A stretch of DNA of 64,000 bases from Heracleum sosnowskyi (taxonomy: Eukaryota; Streptophyta; Magnoliopsida; Apiales; Apiaceae). The notes beneath the pieces were generated by a model that was not told where the DNA came from, made no database searches, and saw only the letters and a list, made by a program, of their open reading frames with translations. Of this stretch, positions 36,304 to 47,702 are shown piece after piece; the first letter of the stretch is position 1, and each line of letters opens with the position of its first letter. Location: contig CM061243.1 in assembly GCA_030848705.1 (NCBI GenBank), positions 9,883,044-9,947,043 on the forward strand, in the 5' to 3' direction. Position numbers and translations under genes: made by a program.

Positions 36304-39300
36304 TTACATTGGTAACTTGCAGGCAGCTGTGCGGTCTTTTGACTTTAATTTGCCAAGCATTTCAGCAACACTTCTGCAACGACATTCATTCCCAAGGCGA
36401 ATCACATCGCCATAAACAGCCATCTCAATTACATCAAGCTCCCTATCTGCAATTTCAAGTTGCATGTACGGTTAACATTCCAAAAACAAAACTTTTGAAT
36501 ATGTATCCTAATGGTAAAATATTCAACTTTAGGTCTCTCACATGCATTACCAACCAAGATAACCTTGCTATGTAGTACATGTGTCTACCAACCTCTCTCA
36601 CTGTATGTATAAGGGAAAAAGAGATAGAGCTACATGCCGGCTGGCGTAGCTTAGGTGTTCTCCACATACACATCACAAAGTGTAAATTATTCAGCTGTAT
36701 CTATTGATTCTATTCAACCTGTACCAACTTCTTCCATGTTAGAATTGTCTCTTTATGTTTTCATATAGTGGGTTCTGCCAAGCAGCATGTTTGTCTATCA
36801 TCACTTCTCTAATTATATTTACATTGGAAGTATGACTTGTGTTGTGCGAGTGCTTCAAAAATCAAGGGTAATCTTTTTTGCTTGCCTAATACTTCGAAAT
36901 TGTTTATACATCTGCGTTATTTATTGCCAAGAGAATTAAGTTTGTTCAACACTTTACAAGATACTACCTGCACCTTTTATATACTTCCTTAGGTGACCTT
37001 GGGAATGGAAAAGAAGACTATAGTGAAAAGGAAAATTATATTCTCGTCAAACTAAAGGTCAACAATACACATATTTTGAATTGTTGTATAATTGTTCAAA
37101 CATTAGTCCTCTTTAATAATGAAACATACGAGCATATTGAACTTAATGCAGCATATCTTTCATCCACCATATATGTGGGGGCCTCCTTTTCAGTCGAAGC
37201 TCGACATTTAGCAGATTACAATGCACACACTTCTTACTTTTCAATTGCAATCCAGTAATCAAAGACAATATCATTGTTACACTGTTTATATAATTTACAG
37301 ATGTTAAAGACTCAATTTCAGTATACAAATTTTATTCATGATTCAGCTCTAACCGTGATCTTTTTTCTTTTTATTCTTTTCTATATATCTAATGATGCAT
37401 CTGATTTACCTGTTGGCACGGCCTAATGCCCCTATTTCAACATTGCACTACATTCTACTCTTAATATTATTGTTCTGTTATGATATTTATATTTACTTAG
37501 ATAACCAATTTCTTTCCACATGCAGTGTCAGTGCTCAAAATCTGGCAATTATCAAATCTTAACGAACATGATCCCGAGTCATGCTAAAAGATCAGAAAAC
37601 CAAGCCATCTTTGAAATTGCCATAACTTTATAACCTCAATGTCATTTCAGTAATAAAGATCATAGAATAGAAGGTAAAAGTGATCTTACCACTGAACTTG
37701 ATATCGCACGCATACTGTTGTAACTGATCTGTGCCAACGGCCTCCTTATCGGATTTAAACCTATTCACCCTGGTTTGAAGAATCTGACAGTTCTCTGCTA
37801 CTGATTCCCCACCTACAAGGCTATCACACAACTTCAATTCTCAATAGTCATCCAGTAATCTGGTGAGGAAAAAGACACTGGCTCAATCATTAAGAACATA
37901 AAAGGCAAACACAACAATTCAACAACAAAATTGTTCAAAGCATACAATCTGTTTAGTGGCAATATCAATAGCACTTAAAGAAATCAGAATCCATCATTAA
38001 AAGGGTTAATATTGTCCACATCACCATCAGTCGTGAAAGCAAGATACTTGTTTCAATCAGAACTATCAAAAGACAGGTGTAATGAGGTTAAGCTTCTTTG
38101 CAGTAGTCAAGAGTATTCATTAACAATTATGGCGGCTTCTTCACGACCCCGCTCTGCTTTAGCCTCCTGCTTCTCCTCTGTCATTTGCTTCTTCAGGTCC
38201 TAAGCATAGTCAACCGTGTCCGAACCAACTGGGCTCCAGTCAAAGTCGGGGAGCACTTCGAGGAACGAATTCATGCAGCCAATTGCCCCCTGTCTACATT
38301 AAGCTTTAGCACCTCTTCGTCCACATTACGCTTTCCGAAGGCCATGGCGCCAACAGAGGACGAAGAGAGGCCCTCGGCCTTTTTCTGGGTCCGCAGATCT
38401 GCAGAAATGCCATCAATTAGGCCTATTTAATTTAGAGCCTTTCCTTCTGTGCTGAGGTTGTGTGAAGGAAGGAGGCTGCGAAGATGTAGTGGTGTTGCGG
38501 AGCCTGCTTCGCCTGGTCAACAGACGAGCCTCTCTGTGGCGTTGGGTTGTTTTTGGAATTCTTGCCCTTCTGCATGAATGGTGGAACTTGAGGCAAACCT
38601 GCACAACAGAAGATTTAAGAAGTTGCAGGCAAGGCCACTTCTTATAAACAGTAAAATACGACAGAGCATACTATATACAAATGAGAATAAATACGTTAGA
38701 TCGGAGCTAAATGACTTGGATGGAAATGATAAGTGAATATTTATTTAAGTATACGTGTACATGTTTTCAAGGTTGGGTGTTTTTTTACTGGGGTGAGCCG
38801 CGCAACCTATTTTAGAAAACCACAGTGAACCAAGTTTATTGCAGAGATGAGCTTACTGATAAAGGGCAGCACGTTCGGGCTCATTGCAATTACTCCATTT
38901 TGAGTTGTGTTTGGATGGAAAAGGCCAAACGCCTATGAAAGCAAAGTGTGACTTTGTGAGGAATGTTTATGAGTGGCGAAACTTTTTGTTAAAAAAGAAA
39001 GTGTGTGTGAACTGTTGAGTAAGATAAAAGTTAGATGTGCGAGGAAGCCGGGTCACCATGGCATACCTGGTTTATAGTTGAACTGGCCAACTAGGTGCAA
39101 GCTCTCTCATATGGGGGTGAGGAGAAATGAGAAGGCCCTAAAGATTCCAAGCATGTATTGGTCTATTGCTGAGTCTAAAGCTTCTGGTTTCGTGAGGACA
39201 AAAGGCCAACACAAGAAAGTATTTTATTCTTGTTCCGGTGCAAGTCCGTATCACTTCATTTGTCTAGCCACCATCCTCTAACTCAAACTCACAAGGTTGA

Positions 39301-39980
39301 AGAGACGGATGAATATAGGACTTTTCCTCACAAGCCTTAGGGATGTAATCAAAATCTTCGTGGGTGACGGCCTGACGGGAAACTGAACAAGTTCGTTTAG
39401 GCGTTGGAACCCTCTCCACTACGAGAACCGCCCTCATCATTAGAGAAACCTAAAGGTTCATTATCCAGTTCATATAGAGATAGAGGCCATCGTCATCTTT
39501 GTGACGCTCATAGTAGGCACTACCTAAGTTCTCAATGTCAGAATCCCATCAACCAGAGCTACTTCAAATGGAGACGTTCTTTGAAGATCAGCTTTGTAAG
39601 TGTCACATTTATATAATCTTGATATACTAGAGTCATTTCAATTATGAAGTAACTTTTGTGTTTTATAGGGCAATTCAAAACCCACCTAACGATTTTTATT
39701 AAGTACAATCAGAATTCTCCCTCGGGCACTAAACACGAAAACCACAAAAGGAGAGCAAGTTTTCGACAAGAATAAACAAGCAAATACACCAACCAATCAA
39801 AATTCAAAAACCCATTCATAACTGCATAAAGCAAGCAACTTTAACACCTACAAGCTCCAATTAACAAAACACACAAATGCTACAAAAAGAGAGCAAGCTT
39901 TCCACAAGAACAAAACACACTAATCAATCCAAATTTCAAAAACCAATCATGAAAGAGAGAGAGGGAGGGAGGGAGGGAGA

Positions 39981-40047
<67 letters not shown>

Positions 40048-40314
40048 ACCTTTGGAGTAAGGAATGATATGATCATACTCAAAGCAGAGACACCCCTGGC
40101 AATTGCAAAAGCGTTTACAAACGATATTACCAGCAGCATCTTTACGCCATCTCTCAGGATGCCTGCCTGGTACGACTTGAGCACTGGCCCAACACTTGGC
40201 TTTAGCTGCAGTGCCAAAGGAACGAGGCCTATCTTCTTTGCTACCGCCGGCGGTGTTACCACGGCGAGGAGATGATGATGAACCTTCTGAACTCATCTCC
40301 TCTCCGGCGGTCAT
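36304..40314 (-). CDS. HNH-endonuclease-domain protein (intact, three exons)
   Basis: Exons are 40050-40314, 37690-37812 and 36304-36446 (GT-AG, phases 1 and 1), giving 531 nt and 176 residues. After a Ser/Gly-rich start (MTAGEEMSSEGSSSSPRRGN) comes KCWASAQVVPGRHPERWRKD (residues 40-59). Next is a Cys cluster (CKRFCNCQGCLC, 66-77) that could bind zinc, then EYDHIIPYSKGG (79-90) and SVAENCQILQTRVNRFKSDK. This is the HNH pattern: Asp-His, then Asn in AENCQIL, then Asn in RVNRFK. Exon 3 is ELDVIEMAVYGDVIRLGNEC, then RCRSVAEMLGKLKSKDRTAA and a short tail. A plant-specific single-copy-like family with this layout is annotated as HNH endonuclease (I recall At3g47490). Its substrate is unknown to me. 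A second ATG at codon 7 is an alternative start, and it is the one kept in the pseudogene. Intron 1 (2.2 kb) holds transposon-gene relics and a (GA)n tract. Confidence 0.88.
37990..39660 (-). pseudogene. Transposase_28-like gene relic, copy 3, in HNH intron 1
   Basis: On the minus strand, MNSFLEVLPDFDWSPVGSDT at about 38220-38270 matches the coiled-coil end of copy 2 (PDFDWGQLGASTVGYA). It is followed by a TAG and a Lys/Glu-rich tail. Further up, GLPQVPPFMQKGKNSKNN (about 38550-38600) and an acidic segment (about 39410-39540) fit the low-complexity parts of the family. Stops interrupt all parts. It occupies the same intron as copy 1 does in the HNH pseudogene. Confidence 0.5.
39952..40043. 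repeat. (GA)n microsatellite beside the HNH exon 1 splice donor
   Basis: About 90 bp of GA/GGGA repeats end at 40043, leaving about six bases before the donor GT of exon 1 (at 40049-40048). In the sense strand the intron therefore begins GTCATC and then (CT)n. Confidence 0.95.
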
Positions 40315-41666
40315 GTTTCTAATCTTCCCTTTTGTGTTTTTAATTTGAGGAAGTTTGGAGTTCAGAACAAATATTACTGTTGTTTCATGTTTGTCATAGG
40401 ATAAAATATTAATTTGTTTAAAATACTAAAATAAATGTACATCGAATTTTTCTAAATAAATAATTTATTTATCTAACATGATACAAATAAAGTAATTTTA
40501 ATCTGGACGAATGAGTGAAATTACACAATTTTAGGGATACTTTAATGTTGAGTTTTAACTGTATTTTCCACCTTTTAAATTTTGGTAATTAGCGATTAAG
40601 TGTTAGAAATAGTAAATTGAATTAATTATTTTAATTAACGGATTTGAGTTAGATGTTTTGATTATCGATTAGATTAACTGTTTTGCATGAAAATGTTTGA
40701 TAATTAGCTGTTTTTATTAGTTTTTGTATTTTCATTAGACATATTTACAATCTTCTAATTACAAAAACTTATCCAAATATCTTTTTCAAAATCAGTTTAT
40801 TGAATCACAATCGCTATTTCAATTAGTTAATCATCAAAATTCATATTAAAAATTTTATTTAATCAAATTTTTAATTTTAACTTAAAACTCCAACTTTCAA
40901 ACATGACCTTAATATTTTTGAAACTAAAAATTAAAATCTAACACACAAGTAAGAAAATTGTTGACTTATTATAATACATAAGGTACTCAATTGGTAAACC
41001 AAATGTGCCCAGTCATTCCGTCCTTTCTTCATTTTTCAAAACAAATAGTGATTGTTTGCAAACCACAATTCGACTCATTTACTTATTTAACAATAATTAT
41101 AGAGGTACCTAAACTTTTTCTTAAAAGTTTCCCAAAAAATGACTTATCACATTAATTGTTGATTATTTCCTCATTATTGTAGTGAACCCGCGTATGTTAA
41201 TTTGAATCTCCCTGCTAAAAAAAATAATGTTACATATTTCAAAAACGTTCCCAAATTAAGTTTCTGAATAATATGGTATAACTGATGTGTCATTTTGAGA
41301 GATTTCAATTAATGAAATTTATGTGAATATACAGAATTCATTATAATTAATTGAATTAATAATAATCAGATTTTGACACATGACATTTAGCATTTTTCAT
41401 AAAAATAATTTATCAAGTGCCATTTGAAAATAATTTTAAAATCCGTTTTGGTACCCCTAAGTAACACATCCCCTCATTTTTATTTTTATTTTTATGTTTT
41501 GCTAGGAAAAAAAAACATCCCCTCATTTAGTTATTTGGGTTTCATACTTGTGAATTACACGGTATTAAAAGAATTTTCGTAGATATATAAATACAGAAAA
41601 TTACACATAATTACAAAAAAAACTATTTTTAATATCAAAAAATCACCTATTCACGAATATGATAAT
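40315..41666. other. 5' flank of HNH gene and intergenic DNA
   Basis: AT-rich. No gene and no certain promoter box were assigned. The spacer separates the HNH start from the hAT MITE. Confidence 0.4.
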
Positions 41667-42352
41667 TAGGGCTGAACATTCGGTTATTCGGTAACCGGAC
41701 TGAATTATTAAGAACGGAAATAATTTCAGTTATTTACCGAATCAAATTAATTATTTCGGTTAAAACCGAATACCGAATTAAAAAATCGAATTAGCAAAAA
41801 AAACCCGAATTAAAATTAATTATTAACAGAAATATCAAACATGTAGTATCTTTTAATACAAATAAGGAGCTTCAATATGAGATAAAATGCTACTAATACA
41901 TAAAGTTTGGAAAATAATGTTTCTAAACAAAATAAAGTGAGTCTCAGTCTCCTAGAGACTTGATAACAAACTGCAACAACAGACAAAACAAAACAACAAT
42001 TTAACAATAAGACTCAAAGCCAGCAATCAGCGGTCACTAGTCAGGTAACAAGCAAGCAAACAGTAACACAACACACAGAAATAAACAAAATAACAATCAT
42101 ATATAACCAAAATTATACTATAAATGACATATCATATATAATTTAATAAATATTATTTATGATATTATATATTTTCGGTTAATTCGGTAATTTCGGTAAT
42201 TCGGTAAAAAAACCGAAATAACCGAAATACCGAATAACACGTATTTTTAAAACCGAATTAGAACCGAATTATTTCGGTTCGGTTAACCGTTCCGAATTAT
42301 TTCAATTATTTCGGTTCGGTATTCGGTTAACCGAACCAAATGCTCAGCCCTA
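41667..42352. mobile_element. hAT-type MITE with perfect 8-bp target duplication
   Basis: The termini TAGGGCTGAACATTCGGTT and (complement) TAGGGCTGAGCATTTGGTT, followed by GGTTCGGTTAACCG words on both sides, are bounded by ATGATAAT at 41659-41666 and 42353-42360. It is 686 bp. The TAGGG...CCCTA ends and the 8-bp duplication identify a hAT-superfamily non-autonomous element. Confidence 0.9.
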
Positions 42353-42800
42353 ATGATAATTCCAATTTGATAAACCTCATGGCACCTTTATCTCTTTTAA
42401 TTGCTTGATGTGTTTGAACTTTGAAGTGATGCGTTTGCTTTGCGAGCGACTTGGGAGGTTCTAGGCTTTCTAGCAAATCATGGGAGGTTCTAGGCTCTCT
42501 AGCAAATCTTGAGGCTAGTTCAATTCTCTGAGCAAACGTGATGTTTTTCTTATTTAATTTTTGGAATTGAGCAAAACCGACGTCTGTAGATGTAAATAAT
42601 TACTTTACTCTATTTTTTGAAAGTAACTAAATATTTTACTTAAAAAGCTAATTCTGTTCTTCATGAAGTAATATTTAAGTAGGAAAAAGTACATAAAGAT
42701 TCTACTCGACAAAACCATTTAGGTACTGTTTTAAACACAACATATTCCGATTTCCGGGGAACGATATTTTACTCAAAAGTCTTTCTACAAATCCTCCCCA

Positions 42801-43098
42801 AATCAGGACAACCATGCCTATATTACTAACGATTTCTTAACACAAGACAAACCTTGCCTATATTACTAACGATTTCTTAACACAAGACACGTTATTTGAG
42901 GGCTTTTAGCAAATGGGATATAGTACCGAGCTTTTTTTCCCAGTGACCAAATCAGGACAACCATGCCTATATTACTAACGATTTCTTAACACAAGACAAA
43001 CCTTGCCTATATTACTAACGATTTCTTAACACAAGACACGTTATTTGAGGGCTTTTAGCAAATGGGATATAGTACCGAGCTTTTTTTCCCAGTGACCA
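42801..43098. repeat. 149-bp tandem duplication downstream of eIF5A
   Basis: Two nearly identical 149-bp units (42801-42949, 42950-43098) each contain a further doubled stretch (CCTATATTACTAACGATTTC plus TTAACACAAGAC). The near identity suggests a recent event. Confidence 0.95.
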
Positions 43099-43440
43099 TA
43101 AAAGGGATTCTGAAACATAAAAATCTTTTGGGGATTCCCAAACATAAGAATCCCAACTGGTGGCTCAAAACAACTCTGGGCAATGTTAGTTTACCACACC
43201 AATATGAGGTACCACAAGAAAAACCTAATATATATGTATTAATAGTTGGAAATCATTTTAGGTGAAATTAGCCCAGCTGGAAAGGAAGTTGGGACTTAAA
43301 AAACCATAGAACTTAAACAAACCAGAGATACAGTTTTCGTATAAATCCATATAGGCAGGCAGTCGCAGCTGCAATTTCAATACTATTGCAAAATTAAACT
43401 TCTTAACTGAAATCGAAATAGTTCGACAATAAATAGGAAG

Positions 43441-45304
43441 CTACTTTGAAATGTCCTTCAGAGCATTGATCTGCTCCTCTCCCATTGCAGACATCACACT
43501 CACAACCAAGTCTTTCCCGTCTGCAAAACCATCCTTAATCTGCCCATATAGCAAACAAAACAATCAGAAATCCATTCCTAGTAGAAATAATATTGAGGAT
43601 AGCAAACAAAGGAACCATAACAATTGGACCATTATATAGTCCAATACACCAAAAACCAAACCACAAAGTAAAAGTAAATGTCAAGGGATGCAATATAAGC
43701 AGACACAGTACACCTCCCCAGAATCAAAGTACAGCAAACAGTTTGCTTCAATTTTTAGAATCAAAGTGTTGATGTAGAAAGAGGCCACGTGATACTAAAT
43801 AAATTTCTAGAATTTATATTCCAAACACCTCCAAGAATCAGTGAACATAAAAACAAATTATATTTCAAAAAGATTGGTGGCTAAAATGTTTCAAAAAAAT
43901 GCAACAAAATCTAGAACCCGTCTTGTTCTGAGTGTTAAAACAAGTTTCACAAGATATAAAAAGACAAACACACCTGAGTGAGGAGGGTTTCATCAGTTGG
44001 GAGCTTCAAATCATCCTTGGTGTTACCATTGTCAGTGAGCAGACTCACCTAGAAAAATTGACCATAAAAATTAGTCACAAAAAATACCTTAAGTAGTTTA
44101 CAAATGTAAAAAGAATAAACATACAAATCCATCCTCTGCAATGTCAATCAGCTGGTAGTCAGTACGAGTGACATGGGGAACCTGAAACAATTTAAGATTT
44201 AGTTAGACATCCTAATTCTGGATATATTCCATGTTGAAATACATTCCATAGCTGAAGTTGGATATTAGAGTGTGCTCTTACATCACAATTGTGGGAAGAT
44301 GGCACAATATCTTCGAGCTTCTTTCCATTGAAGATGTCAATAGCAACAAAGTGACATTTAGCATGACCGTGCTTGCCAGTCTTGGAGGTAGAAACTTCTA
44401 CAACCTGCAACATTAATAGAAAGTCTATAAGCATACCATAGAACAATTATGACAAAAATAAAGAAGAGTGCACTTCAAAAATGTCTTAATAAAATACACA
44501 CTATTGTACAGGGTAACAAGTCAAAAAAACTGTATTACAGAGGCACAATTCAGGGGGGGCGTTTAGATGGTTAATGAGAACGGGAATCAGAAATGAAGGG
44601 TATGGAATTTGGGTTTCCCATTCCAAACAACCAAAATGCTAATCAAAACACAAACACATGGAATTACGGATCGAGGTTCCGGTTCCGGTTCCTGTTAACA
44701 AGACCCATTGACCACAATACAAAGGTCCCCTAAAGACAACTAAATCATGGAATACATAACAAATGCAAATATAATCAACTCAATAAAACCGTTGTAAAAT
44801 CTCAGAAACGAAACATAAATAAAAAACACTAAAACAATTCTCAATCCAAGCAGACATAATCACTGACAAATTTCAATCTATCAATTACGTAAATAAAGTC
44901 AATACACAAACAAACTACACACAAGATCCAAAAGTCATCACTTCTACACCAACAAAACCTAAAAAACCGCACAAACACTAAACAAAAAAGCAATCAAGCA
45001 CTATAACAACCAGATCTTAGGGTTACAAAACTTCAAAACCATCCAATTAAGCCAATCTCAAGAAAAAAACAAATCAAAATGAAATCAACACCAATAAAAT
45101 GAAAAAACAAACATAAACCCTAAACAAAAATCAACAAAAACAATAAAAACACAAAATGAATTAAATAAAAAAGGGTGTGACCTTGCAAGCGCGGCCTTTG
45201 ATGACGATGTAGCCACCTTTGCGAATAGTACCAGCTTGTTGGGGATAAGTCTTGGAGGCGCCGGCATCAGCCTTGGACTCGAACTGGTGCTCCTCGTCAG
45301 ACAT
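43441..45304 (-). CDS. eIF5A: Eukaryotic translation initiation factor 5A
   Basis: Five exons are 45182-45304, 44282-44404, 44125-44181, 43974-44048 and 43441-43539, all GT-AG and phase 0, giving 158 residues. The protein starts MSDEEHQFESKADAGASKTY and has the SH3-like N domain. The hypusination loop is STSKTGKHGHAKC at about residues 46-58, with Lys52 as the modified lysine. The C-terminal OB fold ends MGEEQINALKDISK. Length and sequence are typical of plant eIF5A, and no defect is visible. The protein binds ribosomes and helps peptide-bond formation at difficult sequences such as polyproline; deoxyhypusine synthase and hydroxylase modify it. The start is fixed by the conserved MSDEEH. A truncated copy of its 3' end lies at 35868-36183. 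Confidence 0.98.
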
Positions 45305-45323
45305 GGTTCGATTAATTGGGGGA

Positions 45324-45332
45324 TTAGGGTTT
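45324..45332 (-). promoter_or_regulatory. Telo-box in the eIF5A leader
   Basis: AAACCCTAA lies 20 bases upstream of the ATG, just after a (CT)n stretch. Telo-boxes in or near 5' leaders are characteristic of plant genes for translation components and growth-linked expression. The function here is inferred. Confidence 0.7.
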
Positions 45333-45420
45333 GAGAGAGAGAGGTGTTTTTTGGGAGTGATAAAGGCTGGTACTAGTACGACTCGCTACGGCTGCGCACC
45401 AACCCCCTCTCCCTCTTTCG

Positions 45421-45428
45421 TATTTATA
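45421..45428 (-). promoter_or_regulatory. TATA box of eIF5A
   Basis: TATAAATA stands 117 bases upstream of the start codon. This would place the transcription start about 85-90 bases before the ATG and give a pyrimidine-rich leader (CTCTCTC). Confidence 0.7.
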
Positions 45429-45639
45429 CGCCCTAATTTTACCCCTTCCCAGGGTTTTCATTTTTCGTGAAAAAAGAAAAAATAGTATTAAGTGAAATAT
45501 TTTTTAATAAAGTTTTTCGCAATTTTGCTATTTCCTGAAAATATCCGCAAGTTTTACAATCGAATAAAAAAATTACGTTTTTTTGAAAAGTAATTAAATT
45601 TGTTTTTATTTGTATTTGAGGTAACATCTGATTACATTA

Positions 45640-47697
45640 AGCCTATACTATTTATCTATTACTATATTTTAAACTACAATACAAGGGTAAAAAAATATCA
45701 CTTTAATGCAAGTGAAGTTACGATTTTGCCCCTATTTTTTGAAAAATTATAAAAACGACACTCTTTTAATGTATATGCAAAAAATAAACTAAATTATGTT
45801 AGTCTTGAGAATTGAATTTATGACCGCTCAAACTTGCACCACAACCATTGTGCTACGCTTTGTTTTGAGTTTACTTTCAAAATCTTAATAGATAAACTTG
45901 CACAATATATAATTACAAAAAATATTTTTATCGATTGAGCATAATCTACAATTCTCTTTGGTAAATTTAAATTATTGATATATGTCATTTTAATACCTAT
46001 GAATTTACGATTTTGCTCCTATATGTTAAAAAATTACAAAAAACATTTTCTCTTTTATATTTATGCAAAGAGTAGATGAAATTATCTTAGTGTTGAAAAT
46101 CAAACCACTAACCTTCTCTAATCAAACTCATACCATAACCATTATACTATACGTTATTTTGAGTTTTCTTTAAAAATTATTTTTAGATAAATCGCATTTT
46201 CTCCTCTTCTACCATTTTTTTTTATTTTTACTTTTGAGTAAATAAAACGTTGGTTTATATTATTTATAGAATGTTGCATAGTATATAATTACAACAAATA
46301 TTTTAATGTATTGAGTATACTCTATAATTCTCTTTTGTCATTTTAAATGATTGATATAAAATTATACATAAATGTAATCGAGTTCTAAAAAAATATGAAT
46401 TTATTTACAATCTCCTTTGTGTAGATATTAAACTATTGAAATAAAAAAATAAGATCTGTTTTTAAGAAATATTTAATTTTATTTATACAATTATACATAA
46501 TAAATGATTGTCTCGCATAATTTTTATTTATATAAAATTTTAAATACGCGAGTCATATTAGAGATTTTTGGTCGACCAACTATTTAGACTTTCAGCAATT
46601 TAAAAGTGTGATTGATCTAAAAACATAAATATTAAAAGAAACTAAAATAATTGAATTTATGTTTAAAAAATGACAACTCCAAAAATAGGATTTATGTTGT
46701 ATCTTTAAAAAATTACGTAATTAATATTCAATGAAAAAAGATATGTTTTTTTGAATTATAAATATTAAAAAATTGTAATAATTATTAACAATGACCGATT
46801 AGACTTTAACTCAAAGTATGGTAATATGAATTTTATATAGTATACTAAATTGATCAAACAATCAGCATAATATATGATGGTTGAGTTATAACATATATTT
46901 AGATCAACCTATGATGAAACCAAAAAAATTCATCTTATATATTATGTTAATGCACAATCATTAAGGGCGAGTAATCATAATTTACATTGATCAAATATTT
47001 GTAAAAATTCAAGTTGAGTTAAAAAATAATTCATATTATAAGATAAAAAAATGTTTCAATTTACCAAAATTTTAAAATAGAATTTCGATACTGTGTAATA
47101 AATTTTAGACTAAAACTAAACATTTGAGTTTAAAAATGTAAAAATATGTATGTAATATATAAAAAAATGAGTTAGACACTACAATGACGACTTTCACGTA
47201 ATATTAATAGTTTCATAATATGTTTTTGCCTTATGTATATATAAATTCTTTATAAATGTACTCTAACAAAGTTAAAATCACGTTGCATATGTTATATTTT
47301 GACAATTTTCAAAAATGTTTATTTATTTTATACTCAAATGTTCAATTTGATAAAGTTCGGTAATCGAAAACCATATTCTTATATATTCAAATGTTCAATT
47401 TGATAAAGTTCCTATCACGTCATCGAAAATCATATTAATATTTTAGCAAGTGAATCTAATCATGCGATCATTATCATATGGATATTTATCCAAATTTTAT
47501 GAAATTTAATCAAGTTATAGAATATCTGGTTAATGTAATTGTTATGCCATATTACAAAAATACTATTAAAATATGAGATAAAATCGAAATATTATACTTT
47601 TTTGAATTTTAAATTACAAAATTATCTCAATATATAAACAATTTGGGGTGAGAAATTATTGCAGTGCCCGTGCCTCGCACGGGCTTTCTTTCAAGGT
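45640..47697 (+). mobile_element. Helitron-like element A (decayed)
   Basis: The 5' region TCTATTACTATATTTTAAAC plus TACAATACAAG is closely repeated at the start of element B (47703). The 3' region has the hairpin GCCCGTGC-CTC-GCACGGGC (47665-47683). The last bases (TTTCTTTCAAGG) lack a clear CTRR, so the 3' limit is uncertain. The body is AT-rich and non-coding. Confidence 0.5.
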
Positions 47698-47702
47698 ATT
47701 TA

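Noticed and set aside
39880..40275. ORFs rich in Ser-Leu or Arg-Glu repeats
   Set aside because: They come from translation of the (GA)n tract. Only the HNH exon 1 part, ending at 40050, is real coding.
36304..40314. HNH gene as a homing endonuclease or group I/II intron product
   Set aside because: It has ordinary spliceosomal introns, a plant-type Cys cluster and a conserved exon layout, with no self-splicing intron around it.
44525..44700. Possible MITE in eIF5A intron 1 (GGCGTTTAGATGGTTAATG and GGAATCAG words)
   Set aside because: The start resembles hAT-type MITE ends, but I could not find a matching terminal inverted repeat or target duplication.
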